The notes beneath the pieces are model-generated. The model did not search any database, was not told where the DNA came from, and was given only the letters and a program-made list of their open reading frames with translations. The position numbers and the translations under genes were made by a program. 64,000 nt of DNA, from contig NZ_CP121668.1 of the NCBI RefSeq assembly GCF_029714425.1, forward strand, positions 4,299,501 to 4,363,500, written 5' to 3'. Positions 15,749 through 24,821 of this stretch are shown in pieces. Each line of letters begins with the position of its first letter. The stretch's first letter is position 1. Source of the DNA: Bradyrhizobium sp. CB2312. Lineage in GTDB: Bacteria; Pseudomonadota; Alphaproteobacteria; Rhizobiales; Xanthobacteraceae.

Positions 15749-16091
15749 CTTGCTTCTCCTCGGGGTTTTGACAAGCGACCAATCGCGCGCGGCGCCAACC
15801 CGTTCCTATGCGAAGCGTGGTCAGAGTGCGTTGGTGCGGACACACGACAACCTGATCGAATGTTGAGCGAGGAGATCGAGCGCAGTACGCAAAGGCGGCC
15901 ACGCGACTCCATGTTGTCGAAACTGCGGTCCACGGGTAGCGTTCCTGCGAGCGCAGATGGTTTGGTGTTCTGTTATCGCAGGTTAGCGTCGGGTCCGTGG
16001 ATCGGAACACCGGCCGATCAGCTGCGGCAAACCGCCTGGATGCCCGTAGGAACGATCCGAACAGGTTGCGGATTGTGGGCGAGGCCAGTCA
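15749..16091. other. Intergenic region without recognised features
   Basis: Between the glycine-rich gene and the small gene at 16092. Reading frames here have no start signals or protein-like composition, and I see no RNA gene or strong hairpin. Confidence 0.4.
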
Positions 16092-16403
16092 ATGCGAAAG
16101 GACAGGAACGATCGCGGCCGTTTCGCTTTGGCGGTGATGACGCATATTATCTTCAGCGACTACCGCAATACGGCTGCCGAGGAAGCCTACGAGATCGCCT
16201 GGGACTTTCTCACGCGGGCCGGCGCCATTCGCAATGAGTTCGAGGCCTGCGTGTTCCTGGCGCAGCGGATTGCCGTGATGGTCGACCAAGGCCAAACCAA
16301 CCGCATCCGCATGGCGAACCGTGCGATCTCCGAATATCAGCACCACGTCGATGAGTGCGACGATCTCATCCGCTGCGGCGGCTGCCGCGGCGAGGGGCGT
16401 TGA
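16092..16403 (+). CDS. Small conserved-looking hypothetical protein
   Basis: A 103-residue soluble protein with a Lys/Arg start (MRKDRNDRGRFALAVM), a helical body (EEAYEIAWDFLTRAGAI, ACVFLAQRIAVMVDQGQ) and a C-terminal Cys cluster (ECDDLIRCGGCRGEGR) with a C-x-x-C that could bind metal. Codon use fits the genome. No family recognised. The ribosome binding site is weak. Confidence 0.5.
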   Translation: MRKDRNDRGRFALAVMTHIIFSDYRNTAAEEAYEIAWDFLTRAGAIRNEFEACVFLAQRIAVMVDQGQTNRIRMANRAISEYQHHVDECDDLIRCGGCRGEGR

Positions 16404-16445
16404 GTATCCGATGCGCCGTGCCCGGGACGCCGGCGCGGCGGCGCG

Positions 16446-17432
16446 CTACTCGCCCTTGAGCCCGGCCTCGCGGATCAGCGCGCTCCATCTCTGCGTCTCG
16501 TTGTCGATGAATTGGCCGAACGCGGCGGCACTGGCCGGCCGCACCTCCAGGCCTTGGGCCGTCAGCTTGTCCTTGATCGCCGGTTCAGCGAGCGTGCGCA
16601 GCACCTCAGCCTGAAGCTTGTCAACGATCGCCCGCGACGTCGTTGCGGGCGCCATGAAGCCGTACCATCCGGCGGCGACAACGTTGGGAAAGCCCTGCTC
16701 GCGCAAGGTCGGTGCCTCCGGATAGAGCGCGCTGCGCTCGGCCGAGGCGACGCCGAGCACCAGGAACTTGCCGCTCTGGATGTAAGGCAGCGCGGTCGGC
16801 AGCGCCGTCAGCGTGGCATCGACACGGCCGGCGAGCAGCTCGGTGTAAGAGGCTGCATCGCCCCGGAAGGGAATGTTGAGACCCTTGACGCCGGCATCCC
16901 GGAACAGGAGTTCGCCGGCAAGATGGGGCTGTGAACCGGCGCCGGGCGAGGCGAAGGTCAGTCCCTCCGGCTTCGATTTGCCGTAGGCGATCAGCTCGGG
17001 GAGTGTCTTGAACGGCGCATCCGCGCTGATGATCAGGAACAATGGCGCGATCACCGCCATCGCAACCGGCTGGAGGTCCTTGCGCTCATAGGTCAGCTTG
17101 CCGAACAGCGCCTCGGCGGTGGCGTAGGGCGCCGCGACGTAGAGAATGGTGTAGCCGTCGCCCGGCGCGTGCGCGACGGTGTCGTTGGCGATGCGGGTGC
17201 CGGCACCAGGCTTGTTCTCGACGATAAACTGCTGATGCAGGCTGCGGCCGAACTCCTCGGCGAGCAGACGCAGCGAGATGTCGTTGGAGCCTCCGGGCCC
17301 GTAGGGCGAGATCAGCCGCACGAGACGCGACGGCCAGGCATCCTCGGCGTATGCGGTCGAGCCCGGGAAGGCGGCGAGGCCGCCGGCGATCGTGCCGAGC
17401 AGGGTTCGGCGTGTGACCTTGAACGAAGCCAC
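16446..17432 (-). CDS. Bug/TctC-type tripartite tricarboxylate transporter substrate-binding protein
   Basis: A 328-residue periplasmic binding protein with a Tat-like leader (VTRRTLLGTIAGGLAAF...AYAED). It carries the family motifs WPSRLVRLISPYGPGGSND, VENKPGAGTRIANDTVAHAPGDGYT, the TFASPGAGSQPHLAGELLF region and FGQFIDNETQRWSALIREAGLKGE at the end. Start is GTG 17432 with GGGAGGAAG upstream. Bug proteins usually bind carboxylates. Downstream of the CaiB-like gene and under an IclR regulator, it probably delivers an organic acid that is activated as a CoA thioester; the ligand is unknown. No TctA/TctB membrane genes are in the window. Confidence 0.92.
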   Translation of the reverse strand: MASFKVTRRTLLGTIAGGLAAFPGSTAYAEDAWPSRLVRLISPYGPGGSNDISLRLLAEEFGRSLHQQFIVENKPGAGTRIANDTVAHAPGDGYTILYVAAPYATAEALFGKLTYERKDLQPVAMAVIAPLFLIISADAPFKTLPELIAYGKSKPEGLTFASPGAGSQPHLAGELLFRDAGVKGLNIPFRGDAASYTELLAGRVDATLTALPTALPYIQSGKFLVLGVASAERSALYPEAPTLREQGFPNVVAAGWYGFMAPATTSRAIVDKLQAEVLRTLAEPAIKDKLTAQGLEVRPASAAAFGQFIDNETQRWSALIREAGLKGE

Positions 17433-17478
17433 TGTTTCTTCCTCCCTTTTGTTGTTGTTCGTTATTGTTGTTTCGACG

Positions 17479-18676
17479 TCAGATCACCTTCCGTTGGGTG
17501 AGCTGTTCGATCTGCTGGTCCGAGAGGCCGAGCCAATCGCGATAGACCTCGCGATTGTCCTGGCCGACGTCGCCGGCGGCTTGACGCATCCGCGTGGGAT
17601 CGACGGTGAAGCCCGGCACCGCGTTGGTCATCGCGACGGTGCCGAAATCCCGGTCGGGGATGCGCGTGATCACCTCGCGTGCCTTCACCTGCGGATCGCT
17701 CGCGATCTGGTCGATCGCATAGATCGGCGCGAGCGTCCCCTGCGCGTCGTTGAATTCCGCAAGAACCTCGTCGAGCGGATGTGCGGCGCACCAGGCGGCG
17801 AAGATGTCGTTGAGCTCGGACGCGTGCTCGACGCGCCGGTCATTCGTCGCGAAGCGAGGATCGTCGATGAGGTCGGGCCGTCCGATCGCCCGGCAATTCG
17901 CCGCGTAGAGTGCGTTGGTCGAGCCTGCGAGCGTCACCCAATGTCCGTCGCTGGTGCGAAACACGGCGGCCGGTGCCGAATAGCCGTTGGCGTTGCCGAT
18001 GCGGCCGCGCACGACGCCGAGCTGGTCATGCTCGATGGCGAGGACGTCGAGCAGGCGGAAGGTGGCTTCGGTGAGGGCGAGATCAATCTCCTCACCGGGG
18101 GGCCTCCGGATCCCGCGCCCGCTTCCACAGCGCTGCGAGCACGCCGACGGCGCCGAACAGGCCGCCGATCGAATCCCCGATCGGGTATCCGGGATGGGTC
18201 GGCTCGCCCTCGCGCTCGCCCGTGATGTAGGTGAGGCCGCCCATGGCCTCGAAGATGCGGGCAAAGCCGGGGCGCTCGCGGTAGGGCCCATCCTGCCCGA
18301 AGGCGGTGGCGCGCAGGATGACGAGGCGCGGCTGGATCGACCACAGCACCTCCCTGGACAGACCCCAGCGGTCGAGCGTTCCCGGACGGAAATTCTCGAT
18401 CAGCACGTCGAAGCGCGGAAGCAGCCGCTTGAACAGGGCAAGTCCGTCCGGCGTGCGCAGATCGAGGGTGGCGAACTTCTTGTTGCGGTTGGCGGCCTTC
18501 CACCACAGCGGCTTGCAATCCTTGAACGGCGGAAACGAGCGCACGCCGTCGCCGTGTCCGGGCATCTCGATCTTGAGCACGTCGGCGCCGTAGTCGGCGA
18601 GCAGCGTCGCGGCGAATGGCGCGGCGATGATCGTTGCGATATCGAGAACCTTCAATCCCTCGAGCGGCCCAGCCAT
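17479..18676 (-). pseudogene. CaiB/BaiF-type CoA transferase (family III), frameshifted
   Basis: Two frames together make one family III CoA transferase of about 398 residues. The N-terminal part (18676 to about 18092) has the GPLEGLKVLDIATIIAAPFA start, the LIENFRPGTLDRWGL motif and GGLTYITGEREGEPTHPG. The C-terminal part (from about 18105 to 17479) resumes at GEEIDLALTEATF and ends QIEQLTQRKVI. The break is at a run of six G (18097-18102 on the plus strand); five would restore the frame DPEAPGEEID. It is therefore a recent one-base insertion or a sequencing error. The gene lies between the IclR gene (1-base gap) and the Bug gene. Confidence 0.88.
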
Positions 18677-18677
18677 G

Positions 18678-19559
18678 TCATTTCCCTGCGCCTATGATCT
18701 TCTTTTTGCGCGGCGGCGTTCCGGGGGCCGCTTGCTTGACGATGGCGCGGATGCTGTCGGCGAGCGCCGCGATGCGCGGACCGATCTCGCCTTCCAGCTG
18801 TCCCGGCTGGAGGCGGAACGCGGGGATGCCGCAATTGATCGAGAATGACTGCTGCGTTTCGCTCGCATGAAACAGCGGCGCGGCGACAGCGTGGATCGAG
18901 GCCATGTACTCGCCCCAGCAAGTGCAGAAGCCGCGGCTGGCGCATTGCGCGAGGCCGGCGCGGTAGTTGTCGCGAAAGGCCGACCAGAGCTCGGCGTCCT
19001 CGCTTGCGATGCGCTGTTCGAGCAGTGCCGCATCGGCCGGCGGCAAGGTGGCCGCTGCGGCGCGGCCCATCGCGGTCATCACCACGGGAATGGGCATGCC
19101 GATGTCGGGAATATGCGGGCCGACGTCGCCGGAGCGCGCGGTCTCGACATAGATCATCGACGTGCCGTCGAGCAGGCCGATCGAGACGGTGCCGCGCACG
19201 CTCTGCGCCAGCTCCTGCATCATTGGCCGCGCGACCTGGCGGAATTGCATGTCAGCGAGCAGCGGATGGGCCATGCGCAGCGCGCGAGCGCCGACGCGAT
19301 ATTTGGCGCGCCTGGAATCGTAGTGAAGGTAGCCGAGCTCGGCGAGCGTGTGCGTCAGCCGCGCCACGGTCGGCCGCGGAATGCCCGTCAGCCGCGACAA
19401 TTCCAAATTGCCGAGCAGCGTTGTCCCGGCCTTGAAGGTCTCGAGCACCACGAGGCCTTTTGCCAGCGTGGTTGCGAACGCGGCGTCATCGGCGCTCGAA
19501 GCCAGCGCCGCGGCGGCGGATGGGGGCGTGTGCGAGAGTTTGGCCGCAGATCGATCCAT
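18678..19559 (-). CDS. IclR-family transcriptional regulator
   Basis: A 293-residue regulator. The N-terminal winged helix is TTLAKGLVVLETFKAG...LSRLTGIPRPTVARLTHTLAELGYL (about 30-90). The effector domain (about 105-270) has FCTCWGEYMASIHAVAAPLF and a C-terminal helix EIGPRIAALADSIRAIVKQ. It is transcribed in the same direction as the CoA transferase and Bug genes, probably as the first gene of the operon. A 19-base inverted repeat 60-78 bases upstream of its start is a good autoregulatory site. Confidence 0.93.
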   Translation of the reverse strand: MDRSAAKLSHTPPSAAAALASSADDAAFATTLAKGLVVLETFKAGTTLLGNLELSRLTGIPRPTVARLTHTLAELGYLHYDSRRAKYRVGARALRMAHPLLADMQFRQVARPMMQELAQSVRGTVSIGLLDGTSMIYVETARSGDVGPHIPDIGMPIPVVMTAMGRAAAATLPPADAALLEQRIASEDAELWSAFRDNYRAGLAQCASRGFCTCWGEYMASIHAVAAPLFHASETQQSFSINCGIPAFRLQPGQLEGEIGPRIAALADSIRAIVKQAAPGTPPRKKKIIGAGK

Positions 19560-19618
19560 GCGGCCTTAATGAACCTTGGGTGCGCGACTGTCCAATAGAT
19601 TCGCATATTGCGTCAGAT

Positions 19619-19637
19619 GTGTCCATTATGCGGACAC
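19619..19637 (-). promoter_or_regulatory. Candidate IclR operator
   Basis: GTGTCC-N7-GGACAC is an inverted repeat about 60 bases upstream of the IclR start codon. Its size and spacing suit an IclR-type dimer. Only this one copy was noticed. Confidence 0.5.
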
Positions 19638-19773
19638 CGTATAGCAGCCGCCGCGCGCGAAAAAGATTCCCGCAAGACACTGCCGCACACAGATTTTTGT
19701 CGTGATTCCGTGACGTCTTGTGACAGGATTATTACGAACACGTGTCACATCGATTACGGCGGAGCGATTCATC

Positions 19774-20616
19774 ATGTTGCAGTGGCAGGCGCGGTCAAAT
19801 CCCCTCGCGTGGTGGTGGGGGTCGCTGACGCTTGTGAGCAGCGCCAACATCCTCGTCTGGCTCATGCTGTACCGTGAGTTCTATCCGACGGTTGCGGGCA
19901 GCGTCGGTGGCGGCTCGGACATCGGACTGATGTTCCTGCTCTGCGCCGGCTATGTGTTCGGCTGCGCCTTCCGCTCGGTGCTGCCGCGCGCCGACGTGCA
20001 GCGCATCTGCCTGTTCGACACCTGGCTGTCGAGCGTCGTCGTCGGCCGAACGGTTGCGACCGTGGCCGAGCTCTGCTTCGTCGCGCAATGGGCGATCATC
20101 CTGCATCAACTGGGTCACATGACCGGTGCGGAAACCGTGGTGAACATCGCGCTCGTGATCGTGCCCATCATCATCATCGCGGAGTGCTTCTCCTGGTACG
20201 CGGTCGTGACCACTAACTTCCTCTACAACGCGATCGAGAACTCGCTGTGGGCGGTGACCTTCTTCCTCGCCGGCGTCGCGCTGTGCCGCTTGATGCCGGA
20301 ATTCCAGGAGCCGGTGCGCTGGGCCCTGATCGCCGGCATCGTCGGCATTGCCTGCTTCCTCGCCTTCCTCGTCACCGTCGACGTGCCGATGTATCTCAGC
20401 CGCTGGCGGGCAGGGCATGCCGAAGGCAACCGATTTCTCGGCCTGCTCGAAGGCCTGCATGACGTCTCGACGCGCTGGGTGGTGACCCACGACATCGCGC
20501 ACTGGAAGGGCGAGCTGACCTGGATGTTCCTGTATTTCAGCGCCGCCGTATGGTCGAGCCTCGCGCTTTGCGCGCTCTACGCCATGGAAGGCTATCTCAC
20601 GCGTTATCTGGCCTGA
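19774..20616 (+). CDS. Polytopic membrane protein, unknown function
   Basis: A 280-residue protein with about seven hydrophobic segments (WGSLTLVSSANILVWLMLY, GLMFLLCAGYVFGCAF, VATVAELCFVAQWAIIL, IALVIVPIIIIAECFSWYA, SLWAVTFFLAGVALC, WALIAGIVGIACFLAFLV and WMFLYFSAAVWSSLALCALY). GGAG lies 9 bases before ATG 19774. I do not recognise the family. Its 3' end overlaps that of the convergent response regulator gene by 20 bases. A role linked to the adjacent two-component pair is possible. Confidence 0.72.
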   Translation: MLQWQARSNPLAWWWGSLTLVSSANILVWLMLYREFYPTVAGSVGGGSDIGLMFLLCAGYVFGCAFRSVLPRADVQRICLFDTWLSSVVVGRTVATVAELCFVAQWAIILHQLGHMTGAETVVNIALVIVPIIIIAECFSWYAVVTTNFLYNAIENSLWAVTFFLAGVALCRLMPEFQEPVRWALIAGIVGIACFLAFLVTVDVPMYLSRWRAGHAEGNRFLGLLEGLHDVSTRWVVTHDIAHWKGELTWMFLYFSAAVWSSLALCALYAMEGYLTRYLA

Positions 20617-21274
20617 GCGATCGGGTCTCCCCGAGATCGACCTCGGTCAACAGTCCCTGGCGCAGCGCCAGCCGGACCAGCTCGATGTCGGAGCCGACGC
20701 CGAGCTTGTCCTTGATCAGCGAATGCAGGTTGGCCACCGTCTTCGGGCTGACATGCAGCGTCTCGGCGATCTCCTCCGTCGTGTTCTCGGCGAGCAGCAA
20801 CCGCAGCACCTCGAACTCGCGCGGCGTCAGCACGTCGGCGGCCGAACTCTCGCCGCTGATGCGGCTCAGCGCCAGCTCGTGGTCGATGTCGGGACTGATG
20901 GCGATCTTGCCGGCCAGCACGTCCATCACCGCGCGCACCAGCGTCTCCGGCGGGCTCATCTTGGTGACGTAGCCGCGCGCGCCGGCGCGGATCGCCTGCA
21001 CGGCGAAACCGGCGTTCTGGTGCATGGTGAAGACGAGGATCCGTGCGGACTTGTCCCATTGCCTAATGCGCCTGACGGCCTCGATGCCGCCGATGCCGGG
21101 CATGCTCAGGTCCATGATGACGAGGTCGGGCGCCTCGGATTTGAACAGCCGGTAGGCCTCGGCGCCGTCCGACGCCTCGGCGACGACGCGCAGGCCCGGC
21201 TGCTTCTCGAGCACGGAGCGATAGCCTTCGCGTACGACGGAATGATCGTCGACCAGCAGAATGGTCGCGGTCAT
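20597..21274 (-). CDS. NarL/LuxR-family response regulator
   Basis: A 225-residue protein. Receiver: DD at 9-10, phospho-acceptor D55 (LVIMDLSMPG), T83 and K105. A LuxR-type HTH covers about 145-205 (LTPREFEVLRLLLAENTTEEIAETLHVSPKTV). The start overlaps the stop of the histidine kinase by 4 bases (ATGA), so the pair is translationally coupled. Its targets are unknown; the divergent DUF2380-like gene is a candidate. Confidence 0.93.
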   Translation of the reverse strand: MTATILLVDDHSVVREGYRSVLEKQPGLRVVAEASDGAEAYRLFKSEAPDLVIMDLSMPGIGGIEAVRRIRQWDKSARILVFTMHQNAGFAVQAIRAGARGYVTKMSPPETLVRAVMDVLAGKIAISPDIDHELALSRISGESSAADVLTPREFEVLRLLLAENTTEEIAETLHVSPKTVANLHSLIKDKLGVGSDIELVRLALRQGLLTEVDLGETRSLRPDNA

Positions 21275-22653
21275 GCCGCGTGCTCCAGCACCGGCCGATC
21301 GGCGGCCGCGAGCGGGATGACGACGCGCAACGCCGAGCCGCCGTTCGGTCCCGGCTCGAAGCTCAGCCGGCCGCGCAGGGCCGCGACGCGCTCGCGCATG
21401 CCGAGCAGGCCCATTCCGGACTTCCCGGCGGGATCGGCCGAGCGTCCGTCATCGTCGATCGCGAGTGCGATCTCGTCGGTGCGCATCGTCAGCTCCAGGC
21501 TGACCTTGGTGGCGCCGGCATGCTTGGCGGCATTGGTGAGCGCCTCCTGCACGATGCGGTAGAGATTGGCGCTGATCGTCGCGGGCAGGGTTTCGAACGT
21601 GCCGTCGAAGCGGATCGCAAAGCGCGTCTCGCCGCGGCTGCGTCCGTTCCACCCCGCGACCAGGCCTTCGAGGCTGGCGACGAGCCCAAGCTCCTCGACG
21701 TCGGGCGGGCGCAGCCGGAACAGCGCGCCGCGCAGCGTCTCCATCATGCCGGTCGCGGTCCGCGCAATGCCGTCGCATTCGCTGAGCAAAGCCGGGCAAT
21801 CCTGCGCGGCGGTCTGGCGGGCAGAGGAGGCGAGCGCGCGGATGGCAGCCAGCGACTGGCCGAACTCGTCGTGCAGCTCGCGCGCCAGATGACGGCGCTC
21901 CTCGTCCTGGAGCGCGATCAGTTTCCGCGTCAGCTCGTTGCGCTCGGCGAGCGCAGTGTCGAGGCTTTCGGCGAGATGGTTGAAGACGTCGCGGATGGCG
22001 GACAGCTCGGCGAGGTCGAACGGCGGCAGCCGCGCGGTGAGGTCGCCGGCGGCGACCTGTTCGAGGCCGGTGCGGATCATGCGGGTCGGGCGCAGCGCCC
22101 GCGCCAGCGCGGCGTAGACCAGGACGCACAATAGCGGCAGGGCAATTGCGAGCGCCAGCATCAGGCGGCCGGCCTCGTGCCAGGCCTCGGCCGTCTGCAC
22201 CGCCGGATCGAGCCAGACCACGGCATCGCCGAGCTTTGCTCCGCGCACGACCACCGGCCGAGCCGCCTCGCGGCCGGGGTCGAACAGGCTGCGATAGAAC
22301 GCCGTGAAGGCCTGTGGCGGCGGCGTTGCCGGAGGCACGCCACTACAGAAGCGCTGGAGCATGTCGCCGCTGGTGCCGCGGACGGCCAGACACAGGCCGG
22401 GCGTCATCACATAGGCCGCCACGGGATCGAGATTCGGAAAGTCCGCGCGCGGGGCGGCCACCCACTGGGTCTTGCCCTGCTGCAGCTCCAGCGACTTCGC
22501 CACGATGCCGGCGATGCTGTCGATCCGCGCATGAGCCGCGCGATCGGCCGTGATGAGGAAATAGGCGGAGATCGCGGCGAAGCAGGCGGCCGATATGGCG
22601 GCCACGCGCAACGTCAGTCGGACCTTGAGATCGAACCTCGGACGGTTCCACAT
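21271..22653 (-). CDS. Membrane sensor histidine kinase (HisKA_3 / NarX-UhpB type)
   Basis: A 460-residue kinase. TM1 is at about 15-35, a periplasmic sensor region of about 120 residues contains two Cys (TPGLCLAV, LQRFCSGVPP), and TM2 is near 165-185, followed by HAMP. The HisKA_3 phosphoacceptor is in RHLARELHDEFGQSLAAIRA, and the HATPase has the N-box LTNAAKHAGATKV and G-box GKSGMGLLGMRERVAALRG. The two periplasmic Cys could form a redox-sensitive disulphide; that is speculation. It forms an operon with the downstream response regulator. Confidence 0.92.
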   Translation of the reverse strand: MWNRPRFDLKVRLTLRVAAISAACFAAISAYFLITADRAAHARIDSIAGIVAKSLELQQGKTQWVAAPRADFPNLDPVAAYVMTPGLCLAVRGTSGDMLQRFCSGVPPATPPPQAFTAFYRSLFDPGREAARPVVVRGAKLGDAVVWLDPAVQTAEAWHEAGRLMLALAIALPLLCVLVYAALARALRPTRMIRTGLEQVAAGDLTARLPPFDLAELSAIRDVFNHLAESLDTALAERNELTRKLIALQDEERRHLARELHDEFGQSLAAIRALASSARQTAAQDCPALLSECDGIARTATGMMETLRGALFRLRPPDVEELGLVASLEGLVAGWNGRSRGETRFAIRFDGTFETLPATISANLYRIVQEALTNAAKHAGATKVSLELTMRTDEIALAIDDDGRSADPAGKSGMGLLGMRERVAALRGRLSFEPGPNGGSALRVVIPLAAADRPVLEHAA

Positions 22654-22840
22654 CGGCGGACACCTGGCGAACGGATTTGTCGCCTGCGCATTAAACGGCA
22701 GAACGCAAGCCGCGCAAAGCCTTACGCTTTACCGCACTGCAACGTCGTGAAATTTTCCCGGCGCTGATCGGGACTGGCGCTGCTGCATGGCGCAGGGCCG
22801 CCCGCCAGATTGCGCCGCCGCTCCATCACATGAGGCCCGC

Positions 22841-23707
22841 ATGCGCTGCACCCGATCGATCCTCTCTGCGCTTTTCCTCCTCGTCCTTCCGGCGGCCACT
22901 TCGCCGGCGACCGCCGAGGCCGCCCTCGGCGTGGCCATGGACGATTTCAGCTATACCGATACGTCGGCCGAGCCGGCCAACCAGACCGCTGCCCACGAGC
23001 GGCGGCTGTCGGCGTTCATGGCGGCGCTCAGGCGGGACATCGGCGCGGGCGGCCGCTACCGGCTGGCGCCGTCGGCCCAGGACGGCGCCGCGTTCAAGGT
23101 CATCGGCGGCATCCAGAAGACCAGCACGCTGGTGCAATGGGCCAAGGTCGCCGTGATCGATGTCGGTGCCAAAAAGCTGGTGATGGACAAGCTCTACACT
23201 TTCCGCGGCGACAATGATGAATCATGGGAGCGCGCCGAGATTTTTGTCTCGCGCGAGGTGATGGCCGCGCTCGCCACGCCCGCGCCGGTCGCGCTGGCGG
23301 TGTTCGATTTCGAGCTCGAGGACACGACCGCCGCATCAGCTGGCGCGTCGGCCACGTCGGATGCGTCGTACCTCGCCGAAGTCACCGCCGGCGTGCGCGA
23401 GGCGCTCAGTCAATCCGGCCGCTATCGCATCGTCGATATCGGTGGCGAGGTGGCGAAGGCGCATGCCTTGCGCGATTGCAACGGCTGCGAGGCGGCGATC
23501 GCGCAGAAGCTCGGCGCGGACCAGTCGCTGATCGGCGTCGTGCGGCGGGTCAGCCGCACCGAATACACGCTCGGATTCCAGGTCCGCGATGCCAGGACCG
23601 GCGCGGTGCTGGCGCGCGGCGACAGCGGTCTGCGCATGGGCGCGGACTATTCGTGGAAACGAGGGGCCGTGCGGCTCGTGAGCGAAAGGCTGGTCGAGAG
23701 CCAGTAG
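22841..23707 (+). CDS. Secreted DUF2380/DUF3280-like protein
   Basis: A 288-residue exported protein with signal peptide MRCTRSILSALFLLVLPAAT to AEA. It has two similar halves: GVAMDDFSYTDTS...RYRLAPS...KVIGGIQKTSTLVQWAKVAVIDV, and LAVFDFELEDTT...RYRIVDIGGEVA...IGVVRRVSRTEYTLGFQVRDARTG. This pattern is typical of DUF2380/DUF3280 proteins, periplasmic proteins often next to two-component systems in rhizobia and methylotrophs. GAGG is 6 bases before ATG 22841. It is divergent from the kinase gene. Function unknown. Confidence 0.75.
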   Translation: MRCTRSILSALFLLVLPAATSPATAEAALGVAMDDFSYTDTSAEPANQTAAHERRLSAFMAALRRDIGAGGRYRLAPSAQDGAAFKVIGGIQKTSTLVQWAKVAVIDVGAKKLVMDKLYTFRGDNDESWERAEIFVSREVMAALATPAPVALAVFDFELEDTTAASAGASATSDASYLAEVTAGVREALSQSGRYRIVDIGGEVAKAHALRDCNGCEAAIAQKLGADQSLIGVVRRVSRTEYTLGFQVRDARTGAVLARGDSGLRMGADYSWKRGAVRLVSERLVESQ

Positions 23708-23721
23708 CGCTCATTCTTTTT

Positions 23722-23769
23722 GAGCATGATCTTATCGGAAAACCGCTGCCACTTTTCCGGATCATGCTC
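23722..23769. repeat. Palindromic intergenic repeat, copy 2
   Basis: Same element as at 10228-10276, with identical GAGCATGATC/GATCATGCTC ends and one base less in the centre. It contains the stop codon of the idonate dehydrogenase-like gene (23762-23764), whose last codon falls inside the repeat. It may also terminate the convergent DUF2380-like gene. Confidence 0.85.
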
Positions 23770-24799
23770 CGAAAGTCAGCTGCACCTTCATCGATTGCGA
23801 CCGGTCGCTGGCGAGCTCGAAGGCGGCGACCGCGTTCTCGAACGGCATGGTCGCTGTGATCAGCGGCTTGACGTCGATCAGGCCGTCGCCCATCAGCCGT
23901 ACCGCCAGCTCGAACTCGGGATCGAAGCGGAAGGTGCCGCGGAGCTGCAATTCTTTGGCGACGATCGAATTGATCGGCAGCGTCATCTCGCCGCCGAGGC
24001 CGAGCTGCACCAGCGTCGCGCCGGGCCGGAGCACATCGAGCGCGGTGCGTAGCGCCGCCTGATTGCCGGAGGCCTCGAACAACGTGTCGAACACGCCCTT
24101 GCCGGCGCGCCAGGGATCGAGCGCGGTGGCATCGGTGGCGACATTGATCGCGTGCGTGGCGCCGAGCCTTTTCGCGACTGCCAGCGGCGCATCGGCGACG
24201 TCTGTCACCACGATCTCGGACGCGCCGCCAAAGCGCGAGACCAAAATCATCAGCGCACCGATCGGGCCGCAGCCGGTGATCAGCACGCGCTTGCCGAGCA
24301 GGGGACCGGCCTGCTTGCCGGCATGCAGGCACACCGCGAGCGGTTCGGCGACGGCGGCTTCTGCCAGCGACAGCTTGTCGGAGATCGGCACGGCCTGCGT
24401 GGCATCGACGGTGATGAACTCGCGAAAGCCGCCCTGCACATGGGGAAAGCGCATCGCGCTGCCGAGGAAGCGCATGTCGAGGCACTGGTTGCGCATGCCT
24501 TCCTGGCAATGCGTGCATTGGCCGCACGGCTTGCTCGGATTGACGGCGACGCGGGTGCCAGCCTTCACGCTGGTGACGCCGTCACCGGCTGCGGCGACCA
24601 CGCCAGCGATCTCATGGCCAAGCGCCATCGGCTGCTGGATGCGCACGACGCCGAAACCGCCGTGATGGTAGTAGTGCAAGTCGGAGCCACAAATGCCGCC
24701 ATTGGCGATTTTGACGCGGACCTCGCCCGGGCCGGGCTCCGCATCAGGGTAGCTGTCGATCCGGAGGTCTTTCGGAGCGTGGATGACGACGGCGCGCAT
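23762..24799 (-). CDS. L-idonate 5-dehydrogenase-like zinc alcohol dehydrogenase
   Basis: A 345-residue medium-chain dehydrogenase. The catalytic zinc site is in GGICGSDLHYYHHGG and GHEIAGVV; the structural zinc Cys are in KPCGQCTHCQEGMRNQC. The Rossmann motif is LITGCGPIGALM. The text MRAVVIHAPKDLRID and HYYHHGGFGVVRIQ is characteristic of L-idonate 5-dehydrogenase, which oxidises L-idonate to 5-ketogluconate with NAD(P). It is last in an operon with a gluconate 5-dehydrogenase-like SDR and an enolase-family enzyme, supporting sugar-acid catabolism. Substrate assignment is by family resemblance only. Confidence 0.85.
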   Translation of the reverse strand: MRAVVIHAPKDLRIDSYPDAEPGPGEVRVKIANGGICGSDLHYYHHGGFGVVRIQQPMALGHEIAGVVAAAGDGVTSVKAGTRVAVNPSKPCGQCTHCQEGMRNQCLDMRFLGSAMRFPHVQGGFREFITVDATQAVPISDKLSLAEAAVAEPLAVCLHAGKQAGPLLGKRVLITGCGPIGALMILVSRFGGASEIVVTDVADAPLAVAKRLGATHAINVATDATALDPWRAGKGVFDTLFEASGNQAALRTALDVLRPGATLVQLGLGGEMTLPINSIVAKELQLRGTFRFDPEFELAVRLMGDGLIDVKPLITATMPFENAVAAFELASDRSQSMKVQLTFGA

Positions 24800-24821
24800 T
24801 GGTCTCGTTCCCTGTTCGCGA

